DNA of 64,000 nucleotides, from contig JASPKZ010007432.1 of the NCBI GenBank assembly GCA_030220185.1, positions 1,178,001 through 1,242,000 on the forward strand, read 5' to 3'. The stretch is from Diploptera punctata. Its lineage: Eukaryota > Arthropoda > Insecta > Blattodea > Blaberidae. Shown piece after piece: positions 33,140 to 43,394 of this stretch (positions are counted from its first letter, which is position 1; each line of letters starts with the position of its first letter). The translations under genes were made by a program, and so were the position numbers. Below the pieces are notes generated by a model. The model did no database searches and was not told the origin of the DNA. It saw only the letters and a program-made list of their open reading frames with translations.

Positions 33140-33440
33140 CCAGAGGTTTATCATCTCATATGGACATAAGCTCTCCATACATACCAACCTTGAGCTAATA
33201 TTTTGCAAACATTTTCTATATAATTCACCTCTCTAAAATCATGGTTAGAGTTATTCTCCTATCTCATTTTTGGCCTACCTATTATGTACTTTTCCTCAGA
33301 TTTTTCTAGAAAATGCTTGTGTGCTTTCATTCTGCATTTATGTCAAATGTCCTCTCCAATCACAGTATGAGAGAATTAACTGCTCTTCTTACATTTAATT
33401 TCCCATAACAATCATGTAGTTCACTGTTATGTACAAATTT
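33140..33440 (-). mobile_element. Old LINE fragment, left piece
   Basis: Heavily diverged match to the C-terminal segment of the main LINE family (GGACATAAGCTCTCCATACA, then TCTCATTTTTGGCCTACC). It stops at about 33440 in the word TTCACTGTTATGTA and the next part of the LINE resumes at about 35400, so 2 kb of mariner and SINE sequence was inserted into it. Confidence 0.7.
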
Positions 33441-33689
33441 TGATTTTTTTAGTTCTGGCAATTTTTTTCCCCACAATATGTGGTTCTAAGTTTTACAGAC
33501 TTTCAATGGTAGTCATCAGAATTTCATATGTGTTCCTACCAACCCAGAAGCCAATGGAACGTTTGGCACTACCTTAGCTGTTGATGGTGCGAATAGAGAG
33601 GTTGGTTGCCTATAAGTATTCAACTGTTAAGAAACAAATCCTGTGAAGTGGTTCCTTCATATTAGAGATTAGATCAAAGTGCAGGTGAT

Positions 33690-33910
33690 AGAACAATTAT
33701 ATGCTCATACTGGGGTTTCAACCCAGGACCTTTGGCTTTCCAGGCCAATGCTCTACCACTGAGCTACCTGAGAAACTCCAATCTAAACACAAATTTTTGT
33801 TAATTCGCGAATGCTACGAGCATTTGCTTGATCACGTAAATGATGGTTTCTTGTTTAAGAAGACATTTATTGGAAATTCAAACACTGTGATAGAACACTT
33901 CCCAGCCCCA
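33690..33910 (-). mobile_element. SINE-D, inverted member of a cluster
   Basis: Minus strand has the tRNA-like unit (GGTAGCTCAGTGGTAGAGC, box B GGGTTGAAACCCC) at 33700-33775 and the upstream body at 33780-33890. The body matches the copy at 34186-34440 so well that both give the same fortuitous peptide (MLILGFQPRTFGF...), one on each strand. Confidence 0.85.
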
Positions 33911-33934
33911 ATGATTGAACAATGTATCCACAGT

Positions 33935-34165
33935 GTAGTGTTTAAATTCCTAATAAATGTCTTCTAAAACAAGAAGACACATTTGTGTGATTGAGCAAAT
34001 GCTCATAGCATTTGGCAATCGGGAATTAACAATGCGCAAGAGAGAAAATTGTGTTTAGATTGGAGTTTTTCAGGTAGCTCAATGGTAGAGAAATGGCCTG
34101 GAAATCCAAAGGTCCTGAGTTCAAACCCCAGTTTAAGCATATAATTTCTCTCTTCAAATATAATT
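33935..34165 (+). mobile_element. SINE-D, middle member of the cluster
   Basis: Body AATAAATGTCTTCTAAAACA, GAGCAAATGCTCATAGC, then box A CAGGTAGCTCAATGGTAGAG, box B GAGTTCAAACCCC and tail ATAATTTCTCTCTTCAAATA. Somewhat more diverged than its neighbours. Confidence 0.83.
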
Positions 34166-34185
34166 TATCCTTTAGTGAGAAGTGT

Positions 34186-34440
34186 TAAAATAATAATAAA
34201 AACATCAAAAGAAGCCCTACTGGCTTTATAAAGCAGTGTTTGAATTTCCAATAAATGTCTTCTTAAACAAGAAACCACCATTTACGTGATCAAGCAAATG
34301 CTCGTAGCATTCGTGAATTAACAAAAATTTGTGTTTAGATTGGAGTTTCTCAGGTAGCTCAGTGGTAGAGCATTGGCCTTTAAAGCCAAAGGTCCTGGGT
34401 TGAAACCCCAGTATGAGCATATAATTCTTCTCTTCAAATA
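34186..34440 (+). mobile_element. SINE-D, right member of the cluster
   Basis: Starts near AATAATAAAAACATC, which matches the 5' end of the full-length copy at 56896-57203. It contains the body, tRNA-like unit (34345-34420) with anticodon-loop CTTTAAA, and ends CATATAATTCTTCTCTTCAA. Inverted relative to 33690-33910. Confidence 0.85.
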
Positions 34441-35400
34441 ATGCATATGCATCCTAACATTGTCATGCAGGATGATAGGTGTCAGTATTTTCTTCTCAGA
34501 GTTGCTTGCAGATTATTTCACAAAAATGAACATTAGTATTCTGCACAACATTCTGCTTTGGGGGAACAGTATGCTTTAAGATCATACCATCCCAATTATA
34601 GGCAAGAATGAGCATAACCTTCACATTAGTGGGGTCTGCCAAACTATTGTTTTTTTTTTTGTGGTGACCTGTGAAGATGTCACTCATCAGATTGGAATTT
34701 CAGTTCTGGTTCATAAAAACTGGCCCAGGTCTCATCATCAACTCTAATGATACACTATAAGAAAACCTCTCCTTTGTGCTCATAGCACTGCAAGAGAGTA
34801 TGAGAAGCGTAACATTGCTGCCTTTCTGCATGTCCATTAAAGCATGCAGATCCATTTTGAGGCAATTTTCCACATTTTCAGGTGGTCCTTCAGATGTGAA
34901 ACACAGTTGAAGGTGCTAATCCTGTAAATTGCACTACTCACAAATCATTAAGTTCCGATCTATCTTCACTAATGCGGACACAGTCTGTACATCTTTGTTA
35001 CTTACCGGTGAGTGACCAGATTGAGGTATATTCAACACTCTTTTGCATCCTTGTCTGAAGCTCTAACCATTTTGCTACCATTCAGTAAGATATCCCAGCT
35101 GCACCACAAGCATCTTGCAGTACTTGATGACAATGTCATGCCATGCAACTTCTAGCCCATTGAATTTTTAACTAGCTTCTCTGCTCTTGCTTTGAGAACA
35201 TTGTAATTATATTCCACAACCACTTGCTCACAACTGTTTCTTATTGTTCTCATTGTGAACGGACATGGGTGGTGGGGGGAAGAGTTTATTTGCTCTGATG
35301 GAAAGTAAGCACATAAGCTACCTATGGTATAAATGACATTGTCCTTTGCACGGCATCATTAGCACATAGTTGCCATTACTAAATGTCATCTCTCCTTTTT
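34440..35400 (-). pseudogene. Mariner transposase remnant
   Basis: Minus strand reads VDDETWASFYEPELKFQSDE (first catalytic Asp block, DETW), then SPQKKN, and VMLILAYNWDGMILKHTVPP (34500-34690). Upstream pieces to 35400 give a decayed N-terminus. A stop follows KQL and the next Asp block is only traceable as HPA-stop-QC. The element inserted into the LINE now split between 33440 and 35400. Inverted repeats not identified. Confidence 0.75.
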
Positions 35401-35470
35401 TCATATACCCATTTGCTTCTTTCTCTTTGGTCCAAGAATTTTGCTAATGCATATATTCTCAATTATAAGA
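35400..35470 (-). mobile_element. Old LINE fragment, right piece
   Basis: CCATTTGCTTCTTTCTCTTT, GGTCCAAGAATTTTGCTAAT and ATATTCTCAATT follow the LINE order directly after the left piece at 33440. Confirms a nested insertion. Confidence 0.6.
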
Positions 35471-35559
35471 AATGCCATCGTACAAGGTACTGTAAATGTG
35501 GTCACAGTGCAGTATTTTGCTTTTAGCTAATGGCATATGCATTAGTTTATAATAGGGTA

Positions 35560-36421
35560 GACGGGGGAATGTAGATCCTGGATAAGGTGGATCATTTCAG
35601 GATTATCATGCTTTCTGTTGGTGGTAGAACTTTTGTACTATAAGATTAAATTAAAATGTTTCATACCTCACTTCATATCTAGTATTTAATTAATTTCTTC
35701 TATTATTTTTCCACATTCATTCTTAATGAATTTTTTTTCTTTTGTTTTCATATCAACTATTATTATTTCAACGCCTGTTACATAGTCTTCAATTTTGTTT
35801 GAAAAGTCCACATGTGTTTTAAAACCTTTTTCTAACATTCCCATTTCCCTTTGGTTGAAGGTTTTAGAAGATATGTTAATTACATTATTTCCATTTTTTT
35901 CTCTGTTTATTTTTTCCTTACTTCTTTTTCTTGATTTCTAATTTTCAATTTTCTTAATAATAAATAATAATTCCATGGCGTGACAGGCCTAGAAGCCAGC
36001 TGCTGGCCTCACATCCACACGTGTCAATCACAGAGGTAGATGATCATCTGGCCAGTGTAGGGGTGACATGTGGTCAGCATGTCGAGTCCCCCAGCCGTTA
36101 TATATATTTTCTCAACCTGGAACTACTACTTATTGTAGCTATCCAAATGCCTCATGATGGTGCGTGCACACCGGTCCCATACTGGTCGAAATACAATGAG
36201 AAAATTTCTTCCCTCATGGAGACTCGAACCAGCGCAAGTCCCGTACCTCTGCGCCAAGGCTTCCTGCTTTAACCACTCGGCTATGGCATTGGACTTCAAT
36301 TTCCTTATTTTGTCTAAATATTTTTTTAAATACTTTTGTTTAGTTTATTGAAAAATAATATGGATATGAGGTGAGGTATGAAACATTTTAATTTAATCAA
36401 AATTAAACCTCATAGTGATTT
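35560..36421 (-). mobile_element. Penelope-like N-terminal remnant between inverted terminal arms
   Basis: Minus strand at about 35950-35720 reads INISSKTFNQREMGMLEKGF, KTHVDFSNKIEDYVTGVE, resembling the start of Penelope proteins (NLSS, then LxKGL, then a helical stretch). It is bounded by an inverted pair: AAAATGTTTCATACCTCACT at 35655 and GTGAGGTATGAAACATTTTA at 36372. The same arms bound the foldback elements at 58 kb. A SINE-C lies inside. RT and nuclease parts are missing. Confidence 0.6.
35957..36295 (-). mobile_element. SINE-C with class II tRNA-like head
   Basis: Minus strand starts with GCCATAGCCGAGTGGTTAAA (box A as in Leu/Ser tRNAs), an extended variable-arm region, and box B GGTTCGAGTC; it ends in an ATT-type tail. 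Flanks TCAATTTTCTTA (35945-35956) and TCAATTTCCTTA (36296-36307) are a 12-bp duplication with one mismatch. Other copies: 23345-23545 and 45765-45905. Confidence 0.88.
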
Positions 36422-38028
36422 GGTATCTTTACCTTGTCGTGGTGGAGTGGCTTGCATGCTTAAATGATCCTGAGAGCTATGTCGGCGGTAGCTTTGCTGC
36501 CAGTAGGGTTACCCATGCCGGACTGGTCGAAGGTGATAAGCCAGACGAAAAATGTACCTTGGGCGAAAGAGTGATGATCTTTCACCGTAAAAATACAACC
36601 GTCAAGAAATGCGGACATGGGTTCATCTGGGGTAAAATTTTCCGGAGGTCAAATAGTCCCCCATTCGGTTCTCCGGGCGGGGACTACTTCAGGGAACCCA
36701 TGCCAAAGGCTCAAACACAGGGACATGTTGCTAGGAACATGGAATGTTAGGACGTTATACAATAGCGGGGCACTAGAGATATTAACACAGGAATTAGCAT
36801 CAATGTGCATTTAGAAGAAACAGGTCTACAACAGATCAGATTTTTAGTATAAGACAGATTTTAGGAAAGAAATGGGAATATAATGGTACTGTACATCTGT
36901 ACATCAACTATATGTAGACTTCAAAAAAGCATATGATTCAATTAAGAGGGAGATGTTATATAGTATCCTGCTGGAGTTCGGAATTCCTAAAAAGTTAGTT
37001 AGACTTATACGAATGTGTCTAAATGGCTCAAAGAGTAGGGTGCGTGTAGGCAAAGAGTTTTCGGACACTTTTGAAATCCAGAATGGGTTGAAGCAAGGAG
37101 ATGCACTATCTCCTCTACTATTTAATTTTGTACTAGAGCATGCCATTAAATCTTTAGAGAATGAGGAAGGCTTACAACTCAATGGTATTAATAAGCTGTT
37201 AGTTTATGCTGATGATATAGTACTACTGGCCGATAGCGAGGAGATACTAAAGGCCAACGCACACACACTATTGAGTAACACTAAGAAATTAGGACTGGAA
37301 GTAAATATCAGTAAAACTAAATATATGGTCACATGTTGAAATTCATTATATAATGGAGATGGACAGCTAATGACAAATGAGGGAAATTTTGAGGAAGTGG
37401 CTGAATTCAAATGCCTAGGAACAATAATCACAAATAGGAATGAGATGCACAAAGAAATTAAACATAGGCTCAATTCTGGAAATGCATGCTATTATGCATT
37501 GCAGAGACTTTTGATATCCCAACTTCTTTCAAAAAACGTTAAGCTGAAAATATATAAAACTATTATTCTATCAGTTATATTATATGGGTGCGAAACATGG
37601 ACTCTTACTTTAAGGGAGGAAAGGAGATTACGAGTATTTGAGAATAAAGTTCTTAGGAAAATTTTTGGACCAAAGAGAGATGAACAAACAGGTGAATGGA
37701 GAAGACTACATAACAATGAACTACATGGTCTTTATAGGAATCCAGATATAATAAGAACAGTTGGGTCTCGTAGACTGCGATGGGCAGGACATGTTGCACG
37801 TATGGGGAATGAAAGACGTGCATGGAGGCTTCTTGTAGGAAAGCCAGAAGGAAAACGCCCAGTTGGTAGACCAAGAATGAGGTGAGAGAACAACATTAAC
37901 TATGATTTGAGGGAAGTAGATTATACAGGGAATGATTGGAAAGCATTAGCTCAGGATAGGGATGTGTGGAGAGCTTATGTCCATGTGGCCATGAACCTAC
38001 GGGTTCGATAGTGCCAGTGAGTAAGTAA
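36422..38028 (+). mobile_element. LINE, nearly both ends present but internally deleted
   Basis: Starts CTTGTCGTGGTGGAGTGGC; at 36722 the APE-type endonuclease opens with LLGTWNVRTLYNSGA. A deletion then joins to the RT: FKKAYDSIK, GLKQGDALSPLLFN and VYADDIVLLADSEE (36953-37339), a stop near 37336, then the C-terminal frame 37370-37885 (YLGT-type block, GHVARM, GRPRMR). It ends in GTAAGTAAGTAAGT. The layout, one reading frame with N-terminal GTWNVRTLY endonuclease, suggests an RTE/CFDP2-like clade. AGTGATTT occurs on both sides (36414 and 38027) and the flanks rejoin into a foldback arm. Confidence 0.9.
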
Positions 38029-38395
38029 GTAAGTGATTTTTTCCTATAAAAGTTCAATATTTTGTACTATAATGAGTCCATCATGTACTGCAATCTTCTG
38101 GCTACTTTGAACACTAAACATAAAATTGTTATGTTGTGTTTTTTCCTCAGAAGTACGGCATAAAAATTTCACTATACATCCAGTTGCTGACTGTAAACAG
38201 TCCACGTAGTATTGTTTTAGTTAAGGTTATTTACAAAATAGATTCATAGCATTTTTTTTTCAAAATGATAATATAATTTTTAGTTTGAACTTATATAGAA
38301 AAAAAATCACTATGAGGTTTACTTTAAAAATTGAATTAAAGTGTTTAATACCTCACCTCATATCCAGTCTTCAATTAATTCTTAAGTGTTAGTTG
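38029..38395. repeat. Penelope-like terminal arms
   Basis: AGTGATTTTTTCCTATAAAAG at 38027 continues the arm interrupted by the LINE; at 38281-38370 the same arm recurs inverted (AAAAATCACTATGAGGTTTA, then AATACCTCACCTCATATCCA). Together with 35655 and 36372 this gives at least four arms within 2.7 kb once the LINE is removed. Confidence 0.65.
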
Positions 38396-38429
38396 TTTAT
38401 ATAATGACTTTATTTGTTTACTGAAGTCT

Positions 38430-38705
38430 AATTTCAATTATTATTGAAGTGTTACCTCTGGGGCAAAACAAGTAAGGTTTCTAAAGTATGCTCTAAGACT
38501 ATTAAATTACTTCAGATGCACAATAACACAAGAGTATTTCAGGATCACAAATTCTTCGGCCGCAGCACAAAAATGGCCTCCAAGAAAATTTGGAACTTCA
38601 TTAAGTACACAGGCCTCTCAAAACATTAGCTCAGGATATGGAAGTGGCTTATGTCTGCGCTGCCATGAACCTATGGGTTTGATAGCGCCAGTGAGTTAGT
38701 TACAC
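38430..38705 (+). other. Unassigned ORF followed by a LINE 3' scrap
   Basis: A 61-codon frame (38444-38629) has no family I recognise. From about 38618 the sequence is the last 80 bp of the main LINE family (AAACATTAGCTCAGGATATG, GCCATGAACCTATGGGTTTG). The rest to 38930 is AT-rich without features. Confidence 0.5.
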
Positions 38706-38932
38706 GGATTGGTCCATAGAGCATGGTTCTATTTTTTTAATAATGTACTTACATTAGTAAAATATTAACAAAAGTGAAAAATAATTATGGTAATAAAAAA
38801 CTTACACATGACAGAAGTTGACTTTTAATTTCTTTAAAAATGGATTTCATTGAATACAGTCCTCCATTTCAAGTGACATTCCATAGTTAATTCACTTGTG
38901 TTAATGGATTATTATTATTAACCTTGTAACCC

Positions 38933-39152
38933 TATCGTGCATGTCCCCCAAGTGGCGGATGGGGGATCTCACCAGTTATGGTGAGGTGGTCCTAATAGCT
39001 ACGGTAATAAAGGCCCATGGACCAACAAAGAGCTCAGTTCCTGGGGGCTTTAAAATGCTGGAACACCCTCTCTCCAGGGGTTATAAATATGGAGGGACCA
39101 TGCCTGAGGTAACAAGGGTGAAGACTCCAATGGTCAAAACAGAGCATAATGT
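38933..39152 (+). mobile_element. Probable LINE 5' fragment
   Basis: GC-rich block (CATGTCCCCCAAGTGGCGGA, GGGGGATCTCACCAG, CTGGAACACCCTCTCTCCAG) typical of insect LINE 5' leaders. It ends at the TA target of the mariner at 39154. Clade and function unproven. Confidence 0.4.
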
Positions 39153-39153
39153 A

Positions 39154-40652
39154 CAGGGCAAGTCAAATTAATATACCCGATTTCATAAATGTATTCTGTG
39201 AAATCTACTGAACGTATCATAATGTGAGATATATACTCAGAAAGGCAAACTCTCAAAGTTTTTTTTCAGTCATATCACAAATGTTCTATGTGAGCACCTC
39301 GTGTAACACGACACGCATCAAGCCGATAGTCTATCTCCTGCCAAACCTTGTGTAGTGTGTTGGAGTCAATCTGTGTAATGGCTACAGTGATACGGGTACG
39401 AAGGTCACCCAAAGTTGCTGGAAGTGGTGGTGCATAAACAAGATCCTTTACGAAACCCCACAAGAAGAAATCACACGGGGTCAAGTTGAGGGAACGAGGT
39501 AGCCAACGAATGAGAGGTTGATCATCCTGAGATGCATGGCCTATCCAGCGTTGTTCCAATGCCTCATTGAGATGGTCCCGAACACTGTCATGGTAATGCG
39601 GAGGGGCACCATCCAGTTGAAGAATGAAATCTGCACTATCCTCTTTGAGCTGTGGAAGGAGCCATTGTTGCAGCATATCCAGAAAAACATGTCCTGTCAG
39701 TAGATTCAAGAAAGAAGAAGGGTCCATAAATATGTTCATGGGAAATGGCAAAAAACACATTCACTTTGGGTCAATTGCGTTGGTGTTCCAAATTGCATTG
39801 GGATTAGTAGTTCCCCAAATTCTTACGTTGTGTCTATTCACTTTTCCGGAAAGGTGAAAATTACTCTTTCGGAGAACCCAACCTCTTCCTTTGATGCGAA
39901 CAAATCAGCACAGAAGGACGCTCTCACATCATAATCACTGTCTTTTAAGGCTTGTGCCAGTTGTAAGCGGAAGGGTTTCAATTGTAAACGTTTCCGTAGA
40001 ATCCGCCATACAGGTTTCTGTGGAAGTTCCAGTTCCCTCGCTGCTCGGTAGTTGAATTCTCTGATCTCCACACGAAACATGTGCGAACACGTTCCAGTGT
40101 CCCTTCCCCAGCCGAAGGACGGCCAATCGATTTTCCCTTACATATGCAGCCCGTATCTCTGAACTAGCATACGACGTACGAATGACGTTTCGAGTAGGTG
40201 GGTCTTGTCCATACTTGGTACGAAAATGCCGTTCAACACTAATCACAGAGTTGTTTACATGGTAATCAAGCACACAGAACGGCATCTGCTCTCCAGTCAC
40301 CGCCATGTTCTTTACCTGCTTCCTGCGAGAAAATGAAACCATGTGGGAGGGAGATAGTCCTAGAAAATTGTTGAATATAATGATTAAAAATAACGAAATG
40401 AAAATAAATATTCTTCCCTTACTAATAATTTTATAACCAATTATTTTTTTTAAATTCTTTATGACTAAACCACCGCCATTTTCTTTACCTGCTTCCTACG
40501 CAGCGTAGCGGTAGAAATTGAAACCATGCAGGAGGCAAACTAAACTTTGAGAGTTCTCTATGTTTCAGAGCATATATCTTACATTATGAAACGTTCAGTA
40601 GATTTCACAGAATAAATTTATGAAATCGGGTTCATCATTTTGACTTGCCCTG
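39154..40652 (-). mobile_element. Full-length mariner-type transposon, transposase frameshifted
   Basis: Ends CAGGGCAAGTC and GACTTGCCCTG are inverted repeats with about 100 bp of partly matching sub-terminal sequence; TA at 39152-39153 and 40653-40654. The minus strand has the N-terminal helix region (KNMAVTGEQMPFCVLDYHVN, 40342-), a middle frame ending VGFSERVIFTFPEK, and the C-terminal frame 39275-39760 with FILQLDGAPPHYHDSVRDHL (second Asp block) and LNLTPCDFFLWGFVKDLVY (third Asp block). The three frames are joined by shifts. The spacing between the second and third Asp is about 46 residues, longer than the 34 of classical mariners. The SPDL motif reads SLNL here. Confidence 0.93.
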
Positions 40653-40806
40653 TATATAAAAAACAAAGAAAAATAATGAGATATAGAAAACTAATTTTAT
40701 GATTATACAATATTTAAAAAAGAGCAAAAGAAAGTATTTATTGTTAATATTATTTTCATAAATAATTGAATTTATTAATGGTTAAAAGAATAATATCAGT
40801 GAGGTG

Positions 40807-41250
40807 TATAAGTTAGTTTGTTATTAAATAATTCTTTAGTTTCTTTTTGACATAGGGTGGAAGGGAATTCCATGTTTTGGCAAGTGAGACTGTAAAAGAT
40901 AATGAATAATATACAGTGTGATGAGGAGGGATATAAAGGACAATGTGCTGATGGGATCGAGTGTCAAGATTATGTGTGTCGGATAGTCTGATGAAGCGGC
41001 ATGATAAATAATTAGGCAATGATGTGTGAAGGATTTTATAGAGAAGGGATAGGGAATGGACAGTTCTACGATCTCTTAGACAAAGCCACGATAATTGTTC
41101 CAGGCACAGTGTAACATGGTCAAATTTGCGAATACCACAAATAAAACGTGCGCAAGAATTATGCACACATTGAAGTCTTTGAGTGTAAATAATATTTAAG
41201 TCTGTAAAAAGAGTGTCACAATAATCAAAATGGGGCATTGCAAGTGTTTC
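40807..41250 (-). mobile_element. Jockey/CR1-type LINE 3' fragment (141 codons)
   Basis: Frame 40813-41238 begins MPHFDYCDTLFTDLN, continues RLQCVHNSCARFI, DHVTLCLEQLSWLCLRDRR, and ends SFTVSLAKTWNSLPPYVKKK. This is the usual C-terminal domain of Jockey/CR1-like reverse transcriptases (PHxxYCD, RLQxVHNxCARFI, WNSLP). Uninterrupted frame but 5' truncated. It abuts the next LINE in the same orientation. Confidence 0.9.
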
Positions 41251-41255
41251 TTACT

Positions 41256-42590
41256 TACTTACTCACTGGCACTATCGAACCCGTAGGTTCATGGCCGCGC
41301 GGACATAAGCTCTCCATACATCCCTATCCCGAGCCAATGCTTTCCAATCATTCCCTGTATAATCCACCTCCCCCAAATCATAGTTAATGTTATTCTCCCA
41401 CCTCATTCTTGGTCTACCAACTGGGCGTTTTCCCTCTGGCTTTCCTACAAGAAGCCTCCATGCAAGTCTTTCACTCCCCATACGTGCAACATGTCCTGCC
41501 CATCGCAGTCTACGAGACTTAACTGTTCTTATTATATCTGGCTTCCCATAAAGACCATGTAGTTCATTGTTATGTAGCCTTCTCCATTCACCTGTCTGTT
41601 CATCTCTCTTTGGTCTAAAAATTTTCCTAAGTACCTTATTCTCAAATACTCGCAATCTCCTTTCCTCTCTTAAAGTAAGAGTCCATGTTTCGCACCCATA
41701 TAATATAACTGGCAGAATAATAGTTTTATATATTTTCAGTTTAACATTTTTTGAAAGGAGTTGGGACATCAAAAGTCTCTGCAATGCATAATAGCACGCA
41801 TTTCCAGAATTGAGCCTATGTTTAATTTCTTTGTGCATCTCATTCCTATTTGTGATTATTGTTCCTAGGTATTTGAATTCAGCCACTTCCTCAAAATTTC
41901 CCTCATTTGTCATTAGCTGTCCATTTCCATTATTTAATGAATTTCTACGTGTGACCATATATTTAGTTTTATTGATATTTACTTCCAGTCCTAATTTCTT
42001 AGTGTTACTCAATAGTGTGTGCGTGTTGTCCTTTAGTATCTCCTCGCTATCGGCCAACAATACTACATCATCAGCATATACTAACAGCTTATTAATACCA
42101 TTGAGTTGTAAGCCTTCCTCATTCTCCAAAGATTTAATGGCATGCTCTAGTACAAAATTAAATAGTAGAGGAGATAGTGCATCTCCTTGCTTCAACCCAT
42201 TCTGGATTTCAAAAGTGTCCGAAAACTCTTTGCCTACACGCACCCTACTCTTTGAGCCATTTAGACACATTCGTATAAGTCTAACTAACTTTTTAGGAAT
42301 TCCGAACTCCAGCAGGATACTATATAACTTCTCCCTCTTAATTGAATCATATGCTTTTTTGAAGTCTACATACAGTTGATGTACAGTACCATTATATTCC
42401 CATTTCTTTTCTAAAATCTGTCTTATACTAAAAATCTGATCTGTTGTAGACCTATTTCTTCTAAATGCACATTGATGATCTCCTAGAATGTCATCAGGTA
42501 GAAGCCATTCATTGTGTATTTGTGAATGATGATTCATTGCAATTGAATGTGGGACCAAGAGAGCAAGGTAAAGGAAAGATTTATGCTTCT
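41256..42590 (-). mobile_element. LINE reverse transcriptase, best preserved copy (445 codons)
   Basis: Open frame 41272-42609. RT motifs in order: CAFRRNRSTTDQIF (48-60), VDFKKAYDSIK (81-91), NGLKQGDALSPLLFN (137-151), the active site VYADDVVLLADSEE (177-190), then YLGTIITNRNEMHKE, YGCETWTLTLREERRLRVF, RLRWAGHVARM, and GRPRMRWENNINYDL to MNLRVR-stop. The first 35 or so residues come from a flanking duplication, not the LINE. No endonuclease: it is 5' truncated near the start of the RT. The intact frame implies recent insertion. Other copies of this family: 3757, 9767, 11873, 12543, 13445, 36422, 46376. Confidence 0.95.
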
Positions 42591-42689
42591 TCAGGTAGAA
42601 GCCATTCATTGTGTATTTGTGAATGATGATTCATTGCAATTGAATGTGGGACCAAGAGAGCAAGGTAAAGGAAGGATTTATGCTTGGAT
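42496..42689. repeat. 97-bp tandem duplication at a LINE/SINE junction
   Basis: AGGTAGAAGCCATTCATTGT and what follows recur after 97 bp (42496 and 42593) with one or two changes. The unit contains LINE sequence (the NEWLLP codons) plus the start of a SINE-D body, so the duplication arose after the two were adjacent. Confidence 0.9.
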
Positions 42690-42785
42690 GGGAAGGAAGC
42701 CTGGATTAGCTCAATGGATAGAGCATCAGCACGGAAAGCTGAAGGTTCGGGTTCGATTCCCGGTTCAGGCATAAATTTTTCTCTT
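42540..42785 (+). mobile_element. SINE-D copy with intact cloverleaf
   Basis: 42701-42772 folds fully as a tRNA: acceptor GCCTGGA/TTCAGGC, D-arm GCTC/GAGC, anticodon stem TCAGC/GCTGA with loop ACGGAAA, T-arm with TTCGATT loop. Position 33 of the loop is C instead of the invariant U, and the family tail ATAAATTTTTCTCTTT follows, so I call it a SINE and not a functional tRNA gene. The span from 42790 to 43270 has nothing recognised. Confidence 0.8.
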
Positions 42786-43394
42786 TACCATTTGATTACA
42801 ATAATTTAGTTGAAAACTTATAGATTTTTTAAGGCAGTGCAAAATTAGACCTACTACAATCTAGGAAAAAGTAAGTGGTAAATTAAGTTTGCCCTCCAAA
42901 TTTCCTGTTATATCAAGCTTCAACTGTATTGAGTTCTGTCTGCAGCTCCTATATTGACATTCTGAGATCTGAATCAAAATTTCTTCATACATGACTAAGT
43001 ACCATCTTTTTCTGTAATTTCAACCTTTCATTTGTGATCTACAAGTCCTGACTGAGAAGATATACCTAAATTAAACACTATTAACACAGAGTAAAAAAAT
43101 TCTATACCCATTAAATTAGAGAAATTACATATTGTTTTAAAGCTATGACACCTTGAATTTAAATTTTTGGTTCCTTTTGAAAATAAGTTGCTGTGATAGG
43201 CACAACTTCTAACGGTCCTTCCAAATTTTTTACAGAATTAGCCAGGACTCTTTTCCTAATGTTTTCAAATACAGTTAACACTGCTTATTATGATCATTCT
43301 ACATGAAGGTAATATAACATTAACTGGTTGATAACAATAGTCAAAAAATAAGATTGAAAGATACATTTATTGATAGCTTACTTATTACAATCAC

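Noticed and set aside
33701..34420. Repeated peptide MLILGFQPRTFGF on both strands
   Set aside because: It is translation of the SINE-D tRNA region (box B read in reverse); an artefact of inverted copies.
41810..42379. 189-codon plus-strand ORF
   Set aside because: Shadow of the LINE RT frame on the minus strand; same for 41567, 37204, 37492 and similar frames.
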